From an uncultured Acidimicrobiales bacterium (GTDB lineage Bacteria; Actinomycetota; Acidimicrobiia; Acidimicrobiales; SZUA-35), in assembly GCA_938029215.1 (NCBI GenBank), contig CALHFG010000084.1, positions 1 to 40,202 on the forward strand: a stretch of DNA of 40,202 nt. Direction: 5' to 3'. Of the stretch, positions 24,631 to 32,893 are shown one piece after another (position 1 is the first letter of the stretch; each line of letters starts with the position of its first letter). The notes under the pieces are model-generated. The model saw only the letters and a list, made by a program, of their open reading frames with translations, did no database searches and was not told the DNA's origin. A program made the position numbers and the translations under genes.

Positions 24631-24651
24631 AACAAGCCAGACGCCGTCACC

Positions 24652-25668
24652 ATGAGTGGCATCACCGGCGGTCTTGTCTGTTCGCACCATCATCTGTATT
24701 CGGCGTTGGCGCGGGGGATGCCGGCGCCACCTAAGACTCCGACCGCGTTCCTCGAGATTCTTGAGCAGGTCTGGTGGCGGCTAGATCTCGCACTCGACGA
24801 GGACACGATCTATTGGTCTGCCAAGCTCGGAGCGCTCGAGGCATTGGAGCGAGGCTGCACGGCGATTATTGATCATCACGAATCTCCTAACGCAATCGAC
24901 GGATCGCTCAGCATCATCGCCGATGCCTGTGCCGAGGTCGGTGTGCGGGTCAACTGTGCCTACGGTGTCACCGATCGCCACGGCGCGGGCGGTGCCACCA
25001 AAGGGCTAGCCGAGAATGACCGCTTTCTTTCCGAGGGCGGTCGGGGCATGGTCGGCATCCACGCTGCGTTCACGTGCGAAGCTGACACGATCGCCGCCGC
25101 CGCCGAAATTGCTCAGAAGCACGGTGTCGGAGTGCACGTGCACGTCGCCGAAGGTTCGGCCGACACCTGGCGGGACCTATTGGACCACAGTGCCGACGAT
25201 TGGTGGCTCGTCCACGGCGTGCACCTACCAGACGACCACGGGCTTCGCGGCACCATCGTGCACAACCCCCGTTCCAATATGAACAACGCTGTCGGGTACG
25301 GGGCGCCGTCTCGATTCTCGAACCCGATAGCGCTAGGAACCGACGGTATCGGAGCCGACATGCTGGATGAATTCCGGGTGGCGTTCGTTCGCGCTCGGGA
25401 ACACGATGTCACTACCACTCCCGACGTCGTCTGGAACTGGCTCCAACGGGGCTACACCCTGTTTCCGGAGGCCCAAGATGACACGGTCTGGTGGAACTAT
25501 GACCCGATGGATCCGTGGCAGCTCGCCTACAGCCCTGGTGTATCGCCCGTGCGAGTAGACATTGAGGGAACCACCGTGTTTGCCGACGGCACCACGACCA
25601 CTGTCGATGCTCAGGAAATCCGAGCCAAGGCTGCCGAAGCGGCAACCCGGCTCCACGCAAAGCTCTAA
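24652..25668 (+). CDS. ssnA: SsnA-like amidohydrolase / aminohydrolase, lacking the usual N-terminal sub-domain
   Basis: A 338-residue metal-dependent deaminase-type enzyme. Motifs close to SsnA of purine clusters are GLVCSHHHLYSALARGM (7-23, containing the HxH metal site), WWRLDLALDE, CTAIIDHHESP, HVHVAEG, VHNPRSNMNNAVGY and LGTDGIGADM with the metal-binding Asp. SsnA proteins are normally about 440 residues and begin with a beta-sandwich of some 55 residues before the HxH strand. Here the barrel starts almost at the initiator ATG (24652), so that piece is missing. Only 15 more codons are open upstream, to a TTG at 24607 lying in the direct repeat. It probably deaminates or opens a purine-type ring; the C-terminal region is also shorter than usual. 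Confidence 0.78.
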   Translation: MSGITGGLVCSHHHLYSALARGMPAPPKTPTAFLEILEQVWWRLDLALDEDTIYWSAKLGALEALERGCTAIIDHHESPNAIDGSLSIIADACAEVGVRVNCAYGVTDRHGAGGATKGLAENDRFLSEGGRGMVGIHAAFTCEADTIAAAAEIAQKHGVGVHVHVAEGSADTWRDLLDHSADDWWLVHGVHLPDDHGLRGTIVHNPRSNMNNAVGYGAPSRFSNPIALGTDGIGADMLDEFRVAFVRAREHDVTTTPDVVWNWLQRGYTLFPEAQDDTVWWNYDPMDPWQLAYSPGVSPVRVDIEGTTVFADGTTTTVDAQEIRAKAAEAATRLHAKL

Positions 25669-25714
25669 CCATTCAACGACGATCAGCAATCAGCAAGAGA
25701 GAAACCAAACAACT

Positions 25715-27220
25715 ATGAACCCCACCAAGCCACTCGCAGTCTTCGGAGAATTTGCCGAGGGCGGCGAGACGTCGTATGAAAACGCCAAGCAACGGTTCAA
25801 AGAACAGAACATCGTGTTGCCCACCTTCGCGCAGCTCCGCGATCCCTCGACCATTCCCGCCGAAATCGTCGAACAGCTCAAGAGTGTCGATAAGGACGCG
25901 GCCGACCCGCTGAACCTTTTTCGTGTTCATTGGTTCAACGAGCACGCGGATGAAGAGGGCGATAACTTTCCCGGCTTCGTCGATGTCCCAACCCACATCG
26001 AACTGCCAACCGAACTCACCGGCGTCGATGCTCGGATCGTGCTGGCATTTGGCAACCGTTTCCCGATGATTCGAGCCCACAAGGTGCTCGCGGCCTACAG
26101 CTGCTTGGTCGCCCGACTGGTCACCGGTCGGTTCGACCCCACAACCCAACGAGCCATCTGGCCCTCTACCGGCAACTATGCCCGCGGCGGCATTGCGACG
26201 AGCCGACTCATGAATTGTCGCGGCGTGGCGATCTTGCCCGAGGGAATGAGCAAGGCTCGCTTCGACTGGCTGAACGAATGGTGTCTCGACCCGGAGAACG
26301 ACATCATCAAGACGTTCGGGACCGAAAGCAACGTGAAGGAAATCTACGACGAGTGCAACCGGCTCGATGAGGACCCAGAGAACATCATCTTCAACCAGTT
26401 CTCCGAGTTCAGTAACCACATGGGCCACTACGCCGTCACCGGACCAGCGCTCGAAACCGTGTTCAAACACGTCACCAAGGATCGTCCCGGCAACCTGGCG
26501 GCGTTCAGCAGTGCCACCGGCTCGGCCGGAACCATCGGTGCCGGCGACTACCTGAAGGACGAGTACGGCACCCGTATCGTGGCGGTCGAGGCATTGGAAT
26601 GCCCGACGATGCTCTACAACGGGTTCGGCGAGCACAACATCCAGGGCATTGGCGATAAGCACGTGCCGCTCATTCACAACGTCACCAACACCGACTTGGT
26701 CGTTGGTGTGAGCGACAAGAGCACCGACAACCTCGACCTGCTCTTCAACTCGCCCGCGGGAAAGCGACTGCTGGCCGAACGTGGCGTCGCTCCCGAGCTG
26801 GTCGACATGCTGGTCGACATGGGCTATTCGTCGATCGCCAACACGCTGGGCGCAATCACCGCCGCAAAGAAGTGGAACCTGACGTCTGACGACGTGGTCG
26901 TCACGGTCGCAACCGATGGCAGCGAGCTCTATGACGCCGAGCGAGAAGAGTTCACCGTCCGCCACTATCCCGGTGGCTTCGATGACGTCGAAGCAGCAAA
27001 GGTGTTTACCGAGCATCTGGAAAACGTGAGCACCGAACACACCCTCGACATGGACGAGACCAACCGTAACCGTGTGTTCAACCTCGGCTACTACACCTGG
27101 GTCGAGCAGCAAGGAATCGACATCCCCGACTTTGAGAGGCGGCGTGACCAATCGTTCTGGAACGAACTGCGTCCCTTGGCCGACCGGTGGGACGAGATGA
27201 TCAAAGACTTCAACTCGTGA
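25715..27220 (+). CDS. PLP fold-type II enzyme (cysteine synthase / ammonia-lyase-like), long form
   Basis: A 501-residue member of the tryptophan-synthase-beta-like PLP superfamily. The Schiff-base Lys is probably K123 in FPMIRAHKVLAAY. A substrate/phosphate-binding STGNYARGG segment follows, and a glycine-rich phosphate loop lies in SSATGSAGTIGAGD. An unusually long N-terminal region (about 100 residues) and an insert make it larger than ordinary cysteine synthases (about 310). In known uric-acid clusters the PLP enzyme is a 2,3-diaminopropionate ammonia-lyase (YgeX), which is the contextual guess here; cysteine synthase or another beta-eliminating lyase is possible. The ATG at 25715 is chosen over in-frame upstream codons that overlap the ssnA-like gene. 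The stop originally shared a base with the next start before a repeat inserted. Confidence 0.72.
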   Translation: MNPTKPLAVFGEFAEGGETSYENAKQRFKEQNIVLPTFAQLRDPSTIPAEIVEQLKSVDKDAADPLNLFRVHWFNEHADEEGDNFPGFVDVPTHIELPTELTGVDARIVLAFGNRFPMIRAHKVLAAYSCLVARLVTGRFDPTTQRAIWPSTGNYARGGIATSRLMNCRGVAILPEGMSKARFDWLNEWCLDPENDIIKTFGTESNVKEIYDECNRLDEDPENIIFNQFSEFSNHMGHYAVTGPALETVFKHVTKDRPGNLAAFSSATGSAGTIGAGDYLKDEYGTRIVAVEALECPTMLYNGFGEHNIQGIGDKHVPLIHNVTNTDLVVGVSDKSTDNLDLLFNSPAGKRLLAERGVAPELVDMLVDMGYSSIANTLGAITAAKKWNLTSDDVVVTVATDGSELYDAEREEFTVRHYPGGFDDVEAAKVFTEHLENVSTEHTLDMDETNRNRVFNLGYYTWVEQQGIDIPDFERRRDQSFWNELRPLADRWDEMIKDFNS

Positions 27221-27294
27221 TGTCGCCTTATCACCAATGGGGTCAGACCCCTTCCGATCCGAAGGGGTCTGACCCCATCAGTAGTCACACGTAG
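27220..27294 (+). other. 24-codon bridging mini-ORF across a repeat insertion
   Basis: The ATG at 27220 shares one base with the stop of the PLP gene (TGATG). The frame runs through the repeat and stops at TAG 27292-27294, immediately before the start of the next PLP gene (GTG 27294 or ATG 27297). It mirrors the bridge at 20850-20933. It is probably a remnant of the original coupled start; translation is unproven. Confidence 0.4.
27237..27278. repeat. REP-like palindromic repeat, copy 2
   Basis: An 18-bp arm ATGGGGTCAGACCCCTTC (27237-27254) and its perfect reverse complement (27261-27278) flank a 6-nt loop. The insertion is bounded by an identical 8-bp direct repeat, GTGATGTC, at 27217-27224 and 27294-27301, spaced 77 bp apart. 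The duplication contains the upstream stop and the downstream start codon. Confidence 0.92.
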
Positions 27295-27296
27295 TG

Positions 27297-28376
27297 ATGT
27301 CAAATCCTTTCGTCAAATTCCGAGACCGGCTGGACAGCCATCGATACGCACTGGACAACGGCCTCTCCGATGACTGGTTCGTGGAGCAGGTCGAGGCACT
27401 CGATGCTGCGGTGGCTGGAGTCGAGGGTCACGGGTTCGTTGAGACGCCGGTTGTCGACGGCTCTGTACTCGCTAGTTCCGCCGGGCTGGACGTGGACCTT
27501 TTCATCAAGGCCGAACCCAACAACGTCGGCGGCTCCCACAAGGCTCGTCACCTCTTTGGTGTGGCGCTCCATCTGATAGCTCAGGAGGCTCTCGGAGCCG
27601 AGAAGCAAACCAGTCTCGCTATCGCCTCTTGTGGTAATGCGGCAATGGGAGCAGCGGTAATTGCAGCTGCAATGAAAAGGGACCTTGAGGTGTTCGTTCC
27701 CGTATGGGCCGATCAGGTCGTGATCGACCGCCTCGATCATCTCGGAGCCAACATCAATCGATGTGAGCGGATCGAAGGCGAGTCTGGAGACCCGTGCTAC
27801 AACCGATTCAGCGAAGCGGTTGCCGGGGGAGCTGGTGCATTCAGTGTTCAGGGAACCGACACCCCGGCGGCGTTTGATGGAGGTCGAACCCTGGGATGGG
27901 AACTGGCTGAGCAAGTTCATAACCTTGATGCGATCTACATTCAAGTCGGCGGGGGAGCGCTGGCGACCGCAGTGTCGATGGCTCTACCTGATGTTCGGTT
28001 ACACCCTGTCCAGGCCGAAGGCGCAGCACCTCTGCGTCGGGCGTGGGACGCTCTCGCGCCAGAGTTCGACTTCGACAAAGCCGAGGCGGATCCCACCAGC
28101 TACATGACCCCGTGGGAAGACCCCCAGAGCTTCGCCACCGGTATTCTCGACGACATCACCTACGACTGGATACCGCTCCTCAAGCAGACGCGGCGTACCG
28201 GAGGTGAGCCGATTGTGGCTCCCGAGTCGCTGATCGTCGATGCCTATAACCTCGCTCACACCTACACCGACGTGCCGGTCTGCTCTACCGGAACCGCAGG
28301 TCTGGCAGGACTGCTCCATGAGCCCCCTTCCCGACGCGAACGGGTGGCGCTCCTCTTCACGGGATTGGATCGATAA
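27297..28376 (+). CDS. PLP fold-type II ammonia-lyase-like enzyme (threonine dehydratase/YgeX relative)
   Basis: A 359-residue enzyme of the tryptophan-synthase-beta-like superfamily. The PLP Lys is K82 in NNVGGSHKARHLFG, followed by ASCGNAAMGAA (the Asn that contacts the PLP ring) and the phosphate loop QVGGGALATAV. A final CSTGTAGLAG segment sits where the pyridine-nitrogen Ser/Thr is expected. The pattern resembles threonine synthase and threonine/diaminopropionate ammonia-lyases. In a purine-type cluster a role in releasing ammonia from an amino-acid end product is plausible. The ATG at 27297 is preferred over a GTG 3 bp upstream. The stop shares one base with the hydrolase start (TAATG). 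The tandem PLP gene upstream is only distantly similar, so this is not a recent duplication. Confidence 0.75.
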   Translation: MSNPFVKFRDRLDSHRYALDNGLSDDWFVEQVEALDAAVAGVEGHGFVETPVVDGSVLASSAGLDVDLFIKAEPNNVGGSHKARHLFGVALHLIAQEALGAEKQTSLAIASCGNAAMGAAVIAAAMKRDLEVFVPVWADQVVIDRLDHLGANINRCERIEGESGDPCYNRFSEAVAGGAGAFSVQGTDTPAAFDGGRTLGWELAEQVHNLDAIYIQVGGGALATAVSMALPDVRLHPVQAEGAAPLRRAWDALAPEFDFDKAEADPTSYMTPWEDPQSFATGILDDITYDWIPLLKQTRRTGGEPIVAPESLIVDAYNLAHTYTDVPVCSTGTAGLAGLLHEPPSRRERVALLFTGLDR

Positions 28377-29185
28377 TGACACGCTTGTCCGAGTACACCG
28401 TCGCCGGTCATGCCGGTGACATCCATGTCCGACGGTGGGAGCCCGCCGGTACGCCCCGTGCGGTTGTGATGATTCTGCATGGCTATGCCGAATATGGCGG
28501 TCGCTATGCCCATGTTGCCGAACACTTCGCCGGTCTTGGACTGGCCACGGTTGCTTCTGATCATGTCGGGCACGGTCACAGCGCGGGTGAGCGGGCCCTG
28601 ATCACTGACTTTGGGCTTGTAGTGGACGACCTCGGCGTTGTTGCTGATTCGATCGAGGAGTACTTCGGAGCCGTTCCTCTCATCATGCTGGGTCACAGCA
28701 TGGGTGGTCTTCTCACTGCCCGGTTTGTGCAGCGCTGGCCGGGCCGCCTGGCGGGTGCTGGGTTCCTGGGCGCCGTGCTCGGCGACTGGAAGTGGGCCCG
28801 CGAGGTGCTGTCGTTCCCGGAACTGCCGGAGGAAGACTCAGACCCAATGGGCATGTCGCGCGACGAAGACGTGTGCCGTGCGTACGACTCGGATCCGTTG
28901 GTCTATCGAGGGAAGTACAAGAGGCCGCTGCTCGAGTCCGAAGTCATAGCGCTCGACGAGTTCAGGGCCGAGATTGACAAGATCTCGATTCCGGTCGCGT
29001 TCTTTCACGGTGACTCCGATCCGTTTGTTCCCTTCGGTGACTCGCTGCAGGCCGTGCTTGACATGCCGTCGCTCGACAAGCGGATCAAGTTGTACCCGGG
29101 CGCCAAGCACGAACTGGTCAACGAGACCAACCGTGACGAAGTGATAGCAGACCTCGCCCACTGGGTCGCCGGTGTGCTGCAGTAG
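28376..29185 (+). CDS. Alpha/beta hydrolase, monoacylglycerol-lipase-like
   Basis: A 269-residue serine hydrolase with a complete triad. The nucleophile is S108 in MLGHSMGGLL, the acid lies in FFHGDSDPFVP, and the His lies in PGAKHELVNE. The oxyanion region is ILHGYAEYGGRY, and the SDHVGHGHSAG loop is the signature of the lysophospholipase/monoacylglycerol-lipase subfamily. There is no signal peptide, so it is cytoplasmic. It is translationally coupled to the PLP enzyme upstream (one-base overlap) and lies 4 bp before the FAD/Fe-S subunit gene. Its place in a purine-type catabolic operon is unexplained: it could hydrolyse an ester or amide intermediate rather than a lipid. Confidence 0.82.
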   Translation: MTRLSEYTVAGHAGDIHVRRWEPAGTPRAVVMILHGYAEYGGRYAHVAEHFAGLGLATVASDHVGHGHSAGERALITDFGLVVDDLGVVADSIEEYFGAVPLIMLGHSMGGLLTARFVQRWPGRLAGAGFLGAVLGDWKWAREVLSFPELPEEDSDPMGMSRDEDVCRAYDSDPLVYRGKYKRPLLESEVIALDEFRAEIDKISIPVAFFHGDSDPFVPFGDSLQAVLDMPSLDKRIKLYPGAKHELVNETNRDEVIADLAHWVAGVLQ

Positions 29186-29189
29186 TCCC

Positions 29190-30653
29190 ATGGCAGCGAC
29201 ATTCGAAATGCACCACGTGCAGCAACCGGGCCGCTCGGTGTCGATTGTTCACCGACCCGCCGACACAGAAGAAGCGCTGCGCCTGCTGGCCGAAAACCCG
29301 TCCCGCCGCCCGCTGGCCGGTGGCACCGACCTTCTGCTCGATCTTCAGCGCGGTGGACCCGGGGCAGCGGTGGAACTGGTGGATCTCACCGCGATCCGAG
29401 GGTTCGACACGTTCGCTGAGGCAGATGGTGTTCTGCGAATGGGCGGCGGTGTCACCCATAACCAGCTCATTTCCTACCCCGGCGCGATCACGAAGGTGAC
29501 GCCCCTCGCCCAGGCCTGTCTGGAGATCGGCTCCCCGCAGCTCCGCAACCGGGCCACGATCGCCGGAAACCTTGCCACGGCGAGCCCCGCCAACGACACC
29601 CTGTCTGCGCTGATCGCTTTGGATGCCTCGGTGCAGATATCCCGCTGGAGTGGCTCAGCGATCGAGACCCGGGCCGTTTCGGTCGAGAACTTCTTCACAG
29701 GTTTCCGTGCCACGGTGCTCTCCGATGGTGAGCTCATCACCCGGATCGACGTTCCAATGCTGCAGGCGGATCAGCGGGGCCTTTGGGTGAAGCTGGGCAA
29801 CCGTCGGGCTCAGGCCATCTCTGTGATTCATGCCGCATTCGTGTTGACGGGCGATGGCAACGCAGTCACGCGGGCTCGAATGAGTTTTGGCAGCGTCGCG
29901 GCGACGGTGTCGTTAGCTCACGGGGCGGCCGAGGCGCTGGTCGGGTCGCCCCTGGGCGAGGACTCGATCGCCGTGGCGGCCGATGCAGTCGCCGCTCAAT
30001 TCGATCCGCTCGACGACGTGAGGGCCACAGCCGCGTATCGAAAGCAGCTCCTCGGAACACTGGTCAAACGCTCGCTGACGGCGTTGCGTGATGACCAGCA
30101 CCTTGACGGCTGGCCAACGGCCCCGCCCACCCTGTCGTTCGCCTCCATTTCCGCCGCAGACGCCGCATCGGTGATCGAAGATGATGAGGAGATCAGCGTG
30201 ACGGTCAACGAGACAGTCGTTTCGGGAGGTTCGGCCGCGCAGCTCACGCTGCTTGATTGGCTCAGAGACAAGGCGACCGTCGATGGCACCAAAGAAGGGT
30301 GTGCCGAGGGCGAGTGCGGTGCCTGCACGGTACAACTCAATGGGCAGGCAGTAATGAGCTGCTTGGTGAGCGCGGCCCAGGCCGATGGCGGCACGGTCGT
30401 CACCGTCGAAGGGCTCGCCACCGAAAGCGGATTGCATCCGATCCAACAGGCGTTCATCGACGAGTTTGCGGTGCAGTGTGGCTTCTGCATCCCGGGCTTC
30501 CTGGTCGCTGGTGCCTCTCTATTGGAAGAGATTGACGCTCCTAGTGACTCCGATATCACGTTGGGCCTCAGTGGAAACCTCTGCCGCTGCACCGGTTACT
30601 ACCCGATGGTTACTGCGGTAAAGATCGCTTCGGGTCAAGAGGTGGATCGATGA
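29190..30653 (+). CDS. Molybdenum-hydroxylase FAD-binding and [2Fe-2S] subunits in one chain
   Basis: A 487-residue fusion. Residues 1-290 are the FAD-binding domain of the xanthine-dehydrogenase/CO-dehydrogenase M-subunit family, with RPLAGGTDLLLDL and IGSPQLRNRATIAGNLATAS. From about residue 330 comes the [2Fe-2S] subunit, with GCAEGECGACTV for cluster I and CGFCIPGF with NLCRCTGYYP for cluster II. The order FAD then Fe-S is the reverse of the common XdhA-type fusion. It should take electrons from a molybdenum subunit and pass them to NAD+ or another acceptor. The ATG at 29190 is used; the frame opens a few codons earlier inside the hydrolase gene. The stop overlaps the molybdenum-subunit start by 4 bp, so those two form one enzyme; it might also serve the XdhD-like protein. 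Confidence 0.86.
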   Translation: MAATFEMHHVQQPGRSVSIVHRPADTEEALRLLAENPSRRPLAGGTDLLLDLQRGGPGAAVELVDLTAIRGFDTFAEADGVLRMGGGVTHNQLISYPGAITKVTPLAQACLEIGSPQLRNRATIAGNLATASPANDTLSALIALDASVQISRWSGSAIETRAVSVENFFTGFRATVLSDGELITRIDVPMLQADQRGLWVKLGNRRAQAISVIHAAFVLTGDGNAVTRARMSFGSVAATVSLAHGAAEALVGSPLGEDSIAVAADAVAAQFDPLDDVRATAAYRKQLLGTLVKRSLTALRDDQHLDGWPTAPPTLSFASISAADAASVIEDDEEISVTVNETVVSGGSAAQLTLLDWLRDKATVDGTKEGCAEGECGACTVQLNGQAVMSCLVSAAQADGGTVVTVEGLATESGLHPIQQAFIDEFAVQCGFCIPGFLVAGASLLEEIDAPSDSDITLGLSGNLCRCTGYYPMVTAVKIASGQEVDR

Positions 30654-32893
30654 CGATCGGTGACGGTGGCGTCCGGTTCGACGCCCATGCGAAAGTGACC
30701 GGTGCGGCTCGCTACCCCGCTGACGGTGTTGCCAACGATGCCCTCTATGCACTGGTCGTCTTTTCGGATCAGCCCCATGCTCGCATGTTGTCGATGTCCA
30801 CTTCGGTGGCCGAAGCCGCGGAAGGGGTGGTTGCGGTCATAACCGCAGCCGATGTTCCGGTCAATGAGTACGGATTGACCAAACCCGATCAGCCCGTCCT
30901 GATAGGTGTTGAGCACACGGGCCGGTCTCGAGTTCCCGCCGATGTAAGCCGCTGGGAAGCCGACCACATCGCGGTGATTGTCGCCGAGACGAAACAGCAG
31001 GCGGAGCTCGCCGCTGGTTTTCTTGAGGTTGAGTGGGAACCGCTGCCAATCATTGACTCGATCGAAGCGGCTCGCACCGACGACGTGCTTCTCCACCCAG
31101 AAGACGGAACCAACGTCTATCACGGTTTGGTCATTCGCAAAGGCGACATGGATGAAGCGTGGCGTTCCTCCGACGTAATCATCGAGGGGACATACGAGCT
31201 CCCTCACCAAGAGCATGCCTATCTTCAGGTCGAGTCGGCGACGTCCTGGATCGACGATCAGGGTCGCGTGACGGTTGAGACCAGCGGACAGTGGACGCAT
31301 GAAGACCGAGAGCAGATCGCTCACGCGCTCGACCTCCCCGAGGAAGAGGTGCGCGTGATCTACGCCGCCATGGGTGGCGCCTTCGGTGGCAAGGAAGACA
31401 TGAGCCTTCAGATCGTCATGGCGCTCGCAGCGCAGGCGGTGGCGGCCAAAGGGATTGAACGGCCAGTCCACAGCCGATGGAGTCGGGAAGAGTCGATTGT
31501 CGGTCACCACAAGCGACATCGGGCCACTATTCACGCCAAACTCGGCGCAACCAGCGATGGCAAGATCACCGCGGTGGAGGCCGACGTGTGGCTCGATGCG
31601 GGCGCTTACAACTACACGTCGAACAAGGTGTTAGGCAATGCCCACCTGTGCGTCGCTGGCGCGTACGAGGTTCCAAACGCCCGTATCGACAGTCGATGCG
31701 TCTACACCTCCAGCGTTCCCGGCGGTGCATTCCGAGGTTTCGGAGGGCCTCAGGGAGCCTTCGTCGCCGAGACCCAGATGAACAAACTCGCCGAAGCACT
31801 GGGCATGGATCCGGTGGAGATCCGACGCAAGAACATGCTCACCGAAGGCAGCGACGGCATCACTCAAGCGATCATGCCAGCGGGCGTCACCCTGCCCGAA
31901 GTGATCGATGCGTGTGCAGCTGCGATGGACGAACCCATCGCTCCGAGACCGTTTGCGTCGATCGCAAGTCTTCCTCCGGCCGAGGCTGAAACCAAGACTG
32001 GCCGTGGTTTCGCCGCCGGATTTAAGAACATCGGTTTCAGCTTTGGTTTCCCAGAACGGTGCGAGGCCGAGATCCGGCTTCACGGAGACTCTGGTGATGA
32101 TTCCCCGTCGTCGGCTGAGGTCTTCCATTCAGGCGCCGAAGTGGGTCAGGGAGTCCATCAGGCGATTCGCCAGATGACCGCTGAGGCCACAGGTGTGCCG
32201 TTGGAACACGTAGCGGGCACCTTCTCCGACACGGCATTCACCGGTGACTCCGGTTCGGCCTCGGCTTCCCGCCTCACATGGATGGCTGGCAACTCAATTC
32301 TTGGCGCAGCCGAGGAAGCGGAAAAGGCGTGGCGAGACGGCGAGCGTCCAGCGATTGGCAAGTTCCGGTTCACCCCGCCACCAACCGACGTGCTCGACGA
32401 GCAAACTGGAGCCGGCCAGCCAAACTTTGCCTACGGCTACATGGCTCAAGGCGTTGACGTGAGCGTTGATACCGGGACCGGCATCATTCGAGTCGACCGG
32501 GTTGTGTCTACTCACGACGTTGGTCGCGCCATCAATCCGAACTTGGTCAAGGGACAGGTGGAGGGCGCGGTTGTCCAGGCCCATGGCTACGTGCTCAGCG
32601 AAGATCTGCAGGTTCGTGATGGCCGAATCACCAACCCACGGCTGTCGAGCTATCTCATTCCGGGCATCGGTGACATTCCCGAACATGTGGAGAGCGTGAT
32701 TCTTGAGCTGGCCGATCCGCTGGGACCTTGGGGCGCACGGGGCATGGCCGAAATGCCGTACATCACCTACGCTCCCGCGGTCATTGCTGCGGTCCACGAC
32801 GCAACCGGTGTCTGGATCGACGCCTTCCCGCTCACACCCTCGCGGGTGCTTGCTGCGCTCAAAAAGGCAGCGACGGGGTCAGACCCTTCATAG
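30650..32893 (+). CDS. Xanthine-dehydrogenase-type molybdopterin-binding subunit
   Basis: A 747-residue large subunit of the xanthine oxidase family. It opens with FDAHAKVTGAARYPAD, the usual substrate-channel domain. The molybdopterin contacts are AMGGAFGGKEDMS, PGGAFRGFGGPQGAF, HSGAEVGQGVHQAI and GDSGSASASRLTW. The late WGARGMAEMPYITYAPAV region holds the probable catalytic Glu in AEMP, where xanthine dehydrogenases more often read GExP. It forms a heterodimeric unit with the upstream FAD/[2Fe-2S] protein and hydroxylates a purine or related heterocycle; substrate specificity cannot be told from sequence. The last five residues (GSDPS) and the stop are contributed by a REP-like repeat that overlaps the 3' end. 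Confidence 0.87.
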   Translation: MTIGDGGVRFDAHAKVTGAARYPADGVANDALYALVVFSDQPHARMLSMSTSVAEAAEGVVAVITAADVPVNEYGLTKPDQPVLIGVEHTGRSRVPADVSRWEADHIAVIVAETKQQAELAAGFLEVEWEPLPIIDSIEAARTDDVLLHPEDGTNVYHGLVIRKGDMDEAWRSSDVIIEGTYELPHQEHAYLQVESATSWIDDQGRVTVETSGQWTHEDREQIAHALDLPEEEVRVIYAAMGGAFGGKEDMSLQIVMALAAQAVAAKGIERPVHSRWSREESIVGHHKRHRATIHAKLGATSDGKITAVEADVWLDAGAYNYTSNKVLGNAHLCVAGAYEVPNARIDSRCVYTSSVPGGAFRGFGGPQGAFVAETQMNKLAEALGMDPVEIRRKNMLTEGSDGITQAIMPAGVTLPEVIDACAAAMDEPIAPRPFASIASLPPAEAETKTGRGFAAGFKNIGFSFGFPERCEAEIRLHGDSGDDSPSSAEVFHSGAEVGQGVHQAIRQMTAEATGVPLEHVAGTFSDTAFTGDSGSASASRLTWMAGNSILGAAEEAEKAWRDGERPAIGKFRFTPPPTDVLDEQTGAGQPNFAYGYMAQGVDVSVDTGTGIIRVDRVVSTHDVGRAINPNLVKGQVEGAVVQAHGYVLSEDLQVRDGRITNPRLSSYLIPGIGDIPEHVESVILELADPLGPWGARGMAEMPYITYAPAVIAAVHDATGVWIDAFPLTPSRVLAALKKAATGSDPS

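Noticed and set aside
23692..24693. Antisense frame spanning the 3' end of the XdhD-like gene and the direct repeats
   Set aside because: Its apparent internal repeat comes from the DNA repeat at 24524-24630. The sense strand carries conserved molybdopterin motifs.
25673..27151. Long antisense open frame (about 490 codons) opposite the 501-residue PLP gene
   Set aside because: The opposite strand encodes a recognisable PLP enzyme with intact motifs. The antisense frame has no known motif and reflects GC-rich codon bias.
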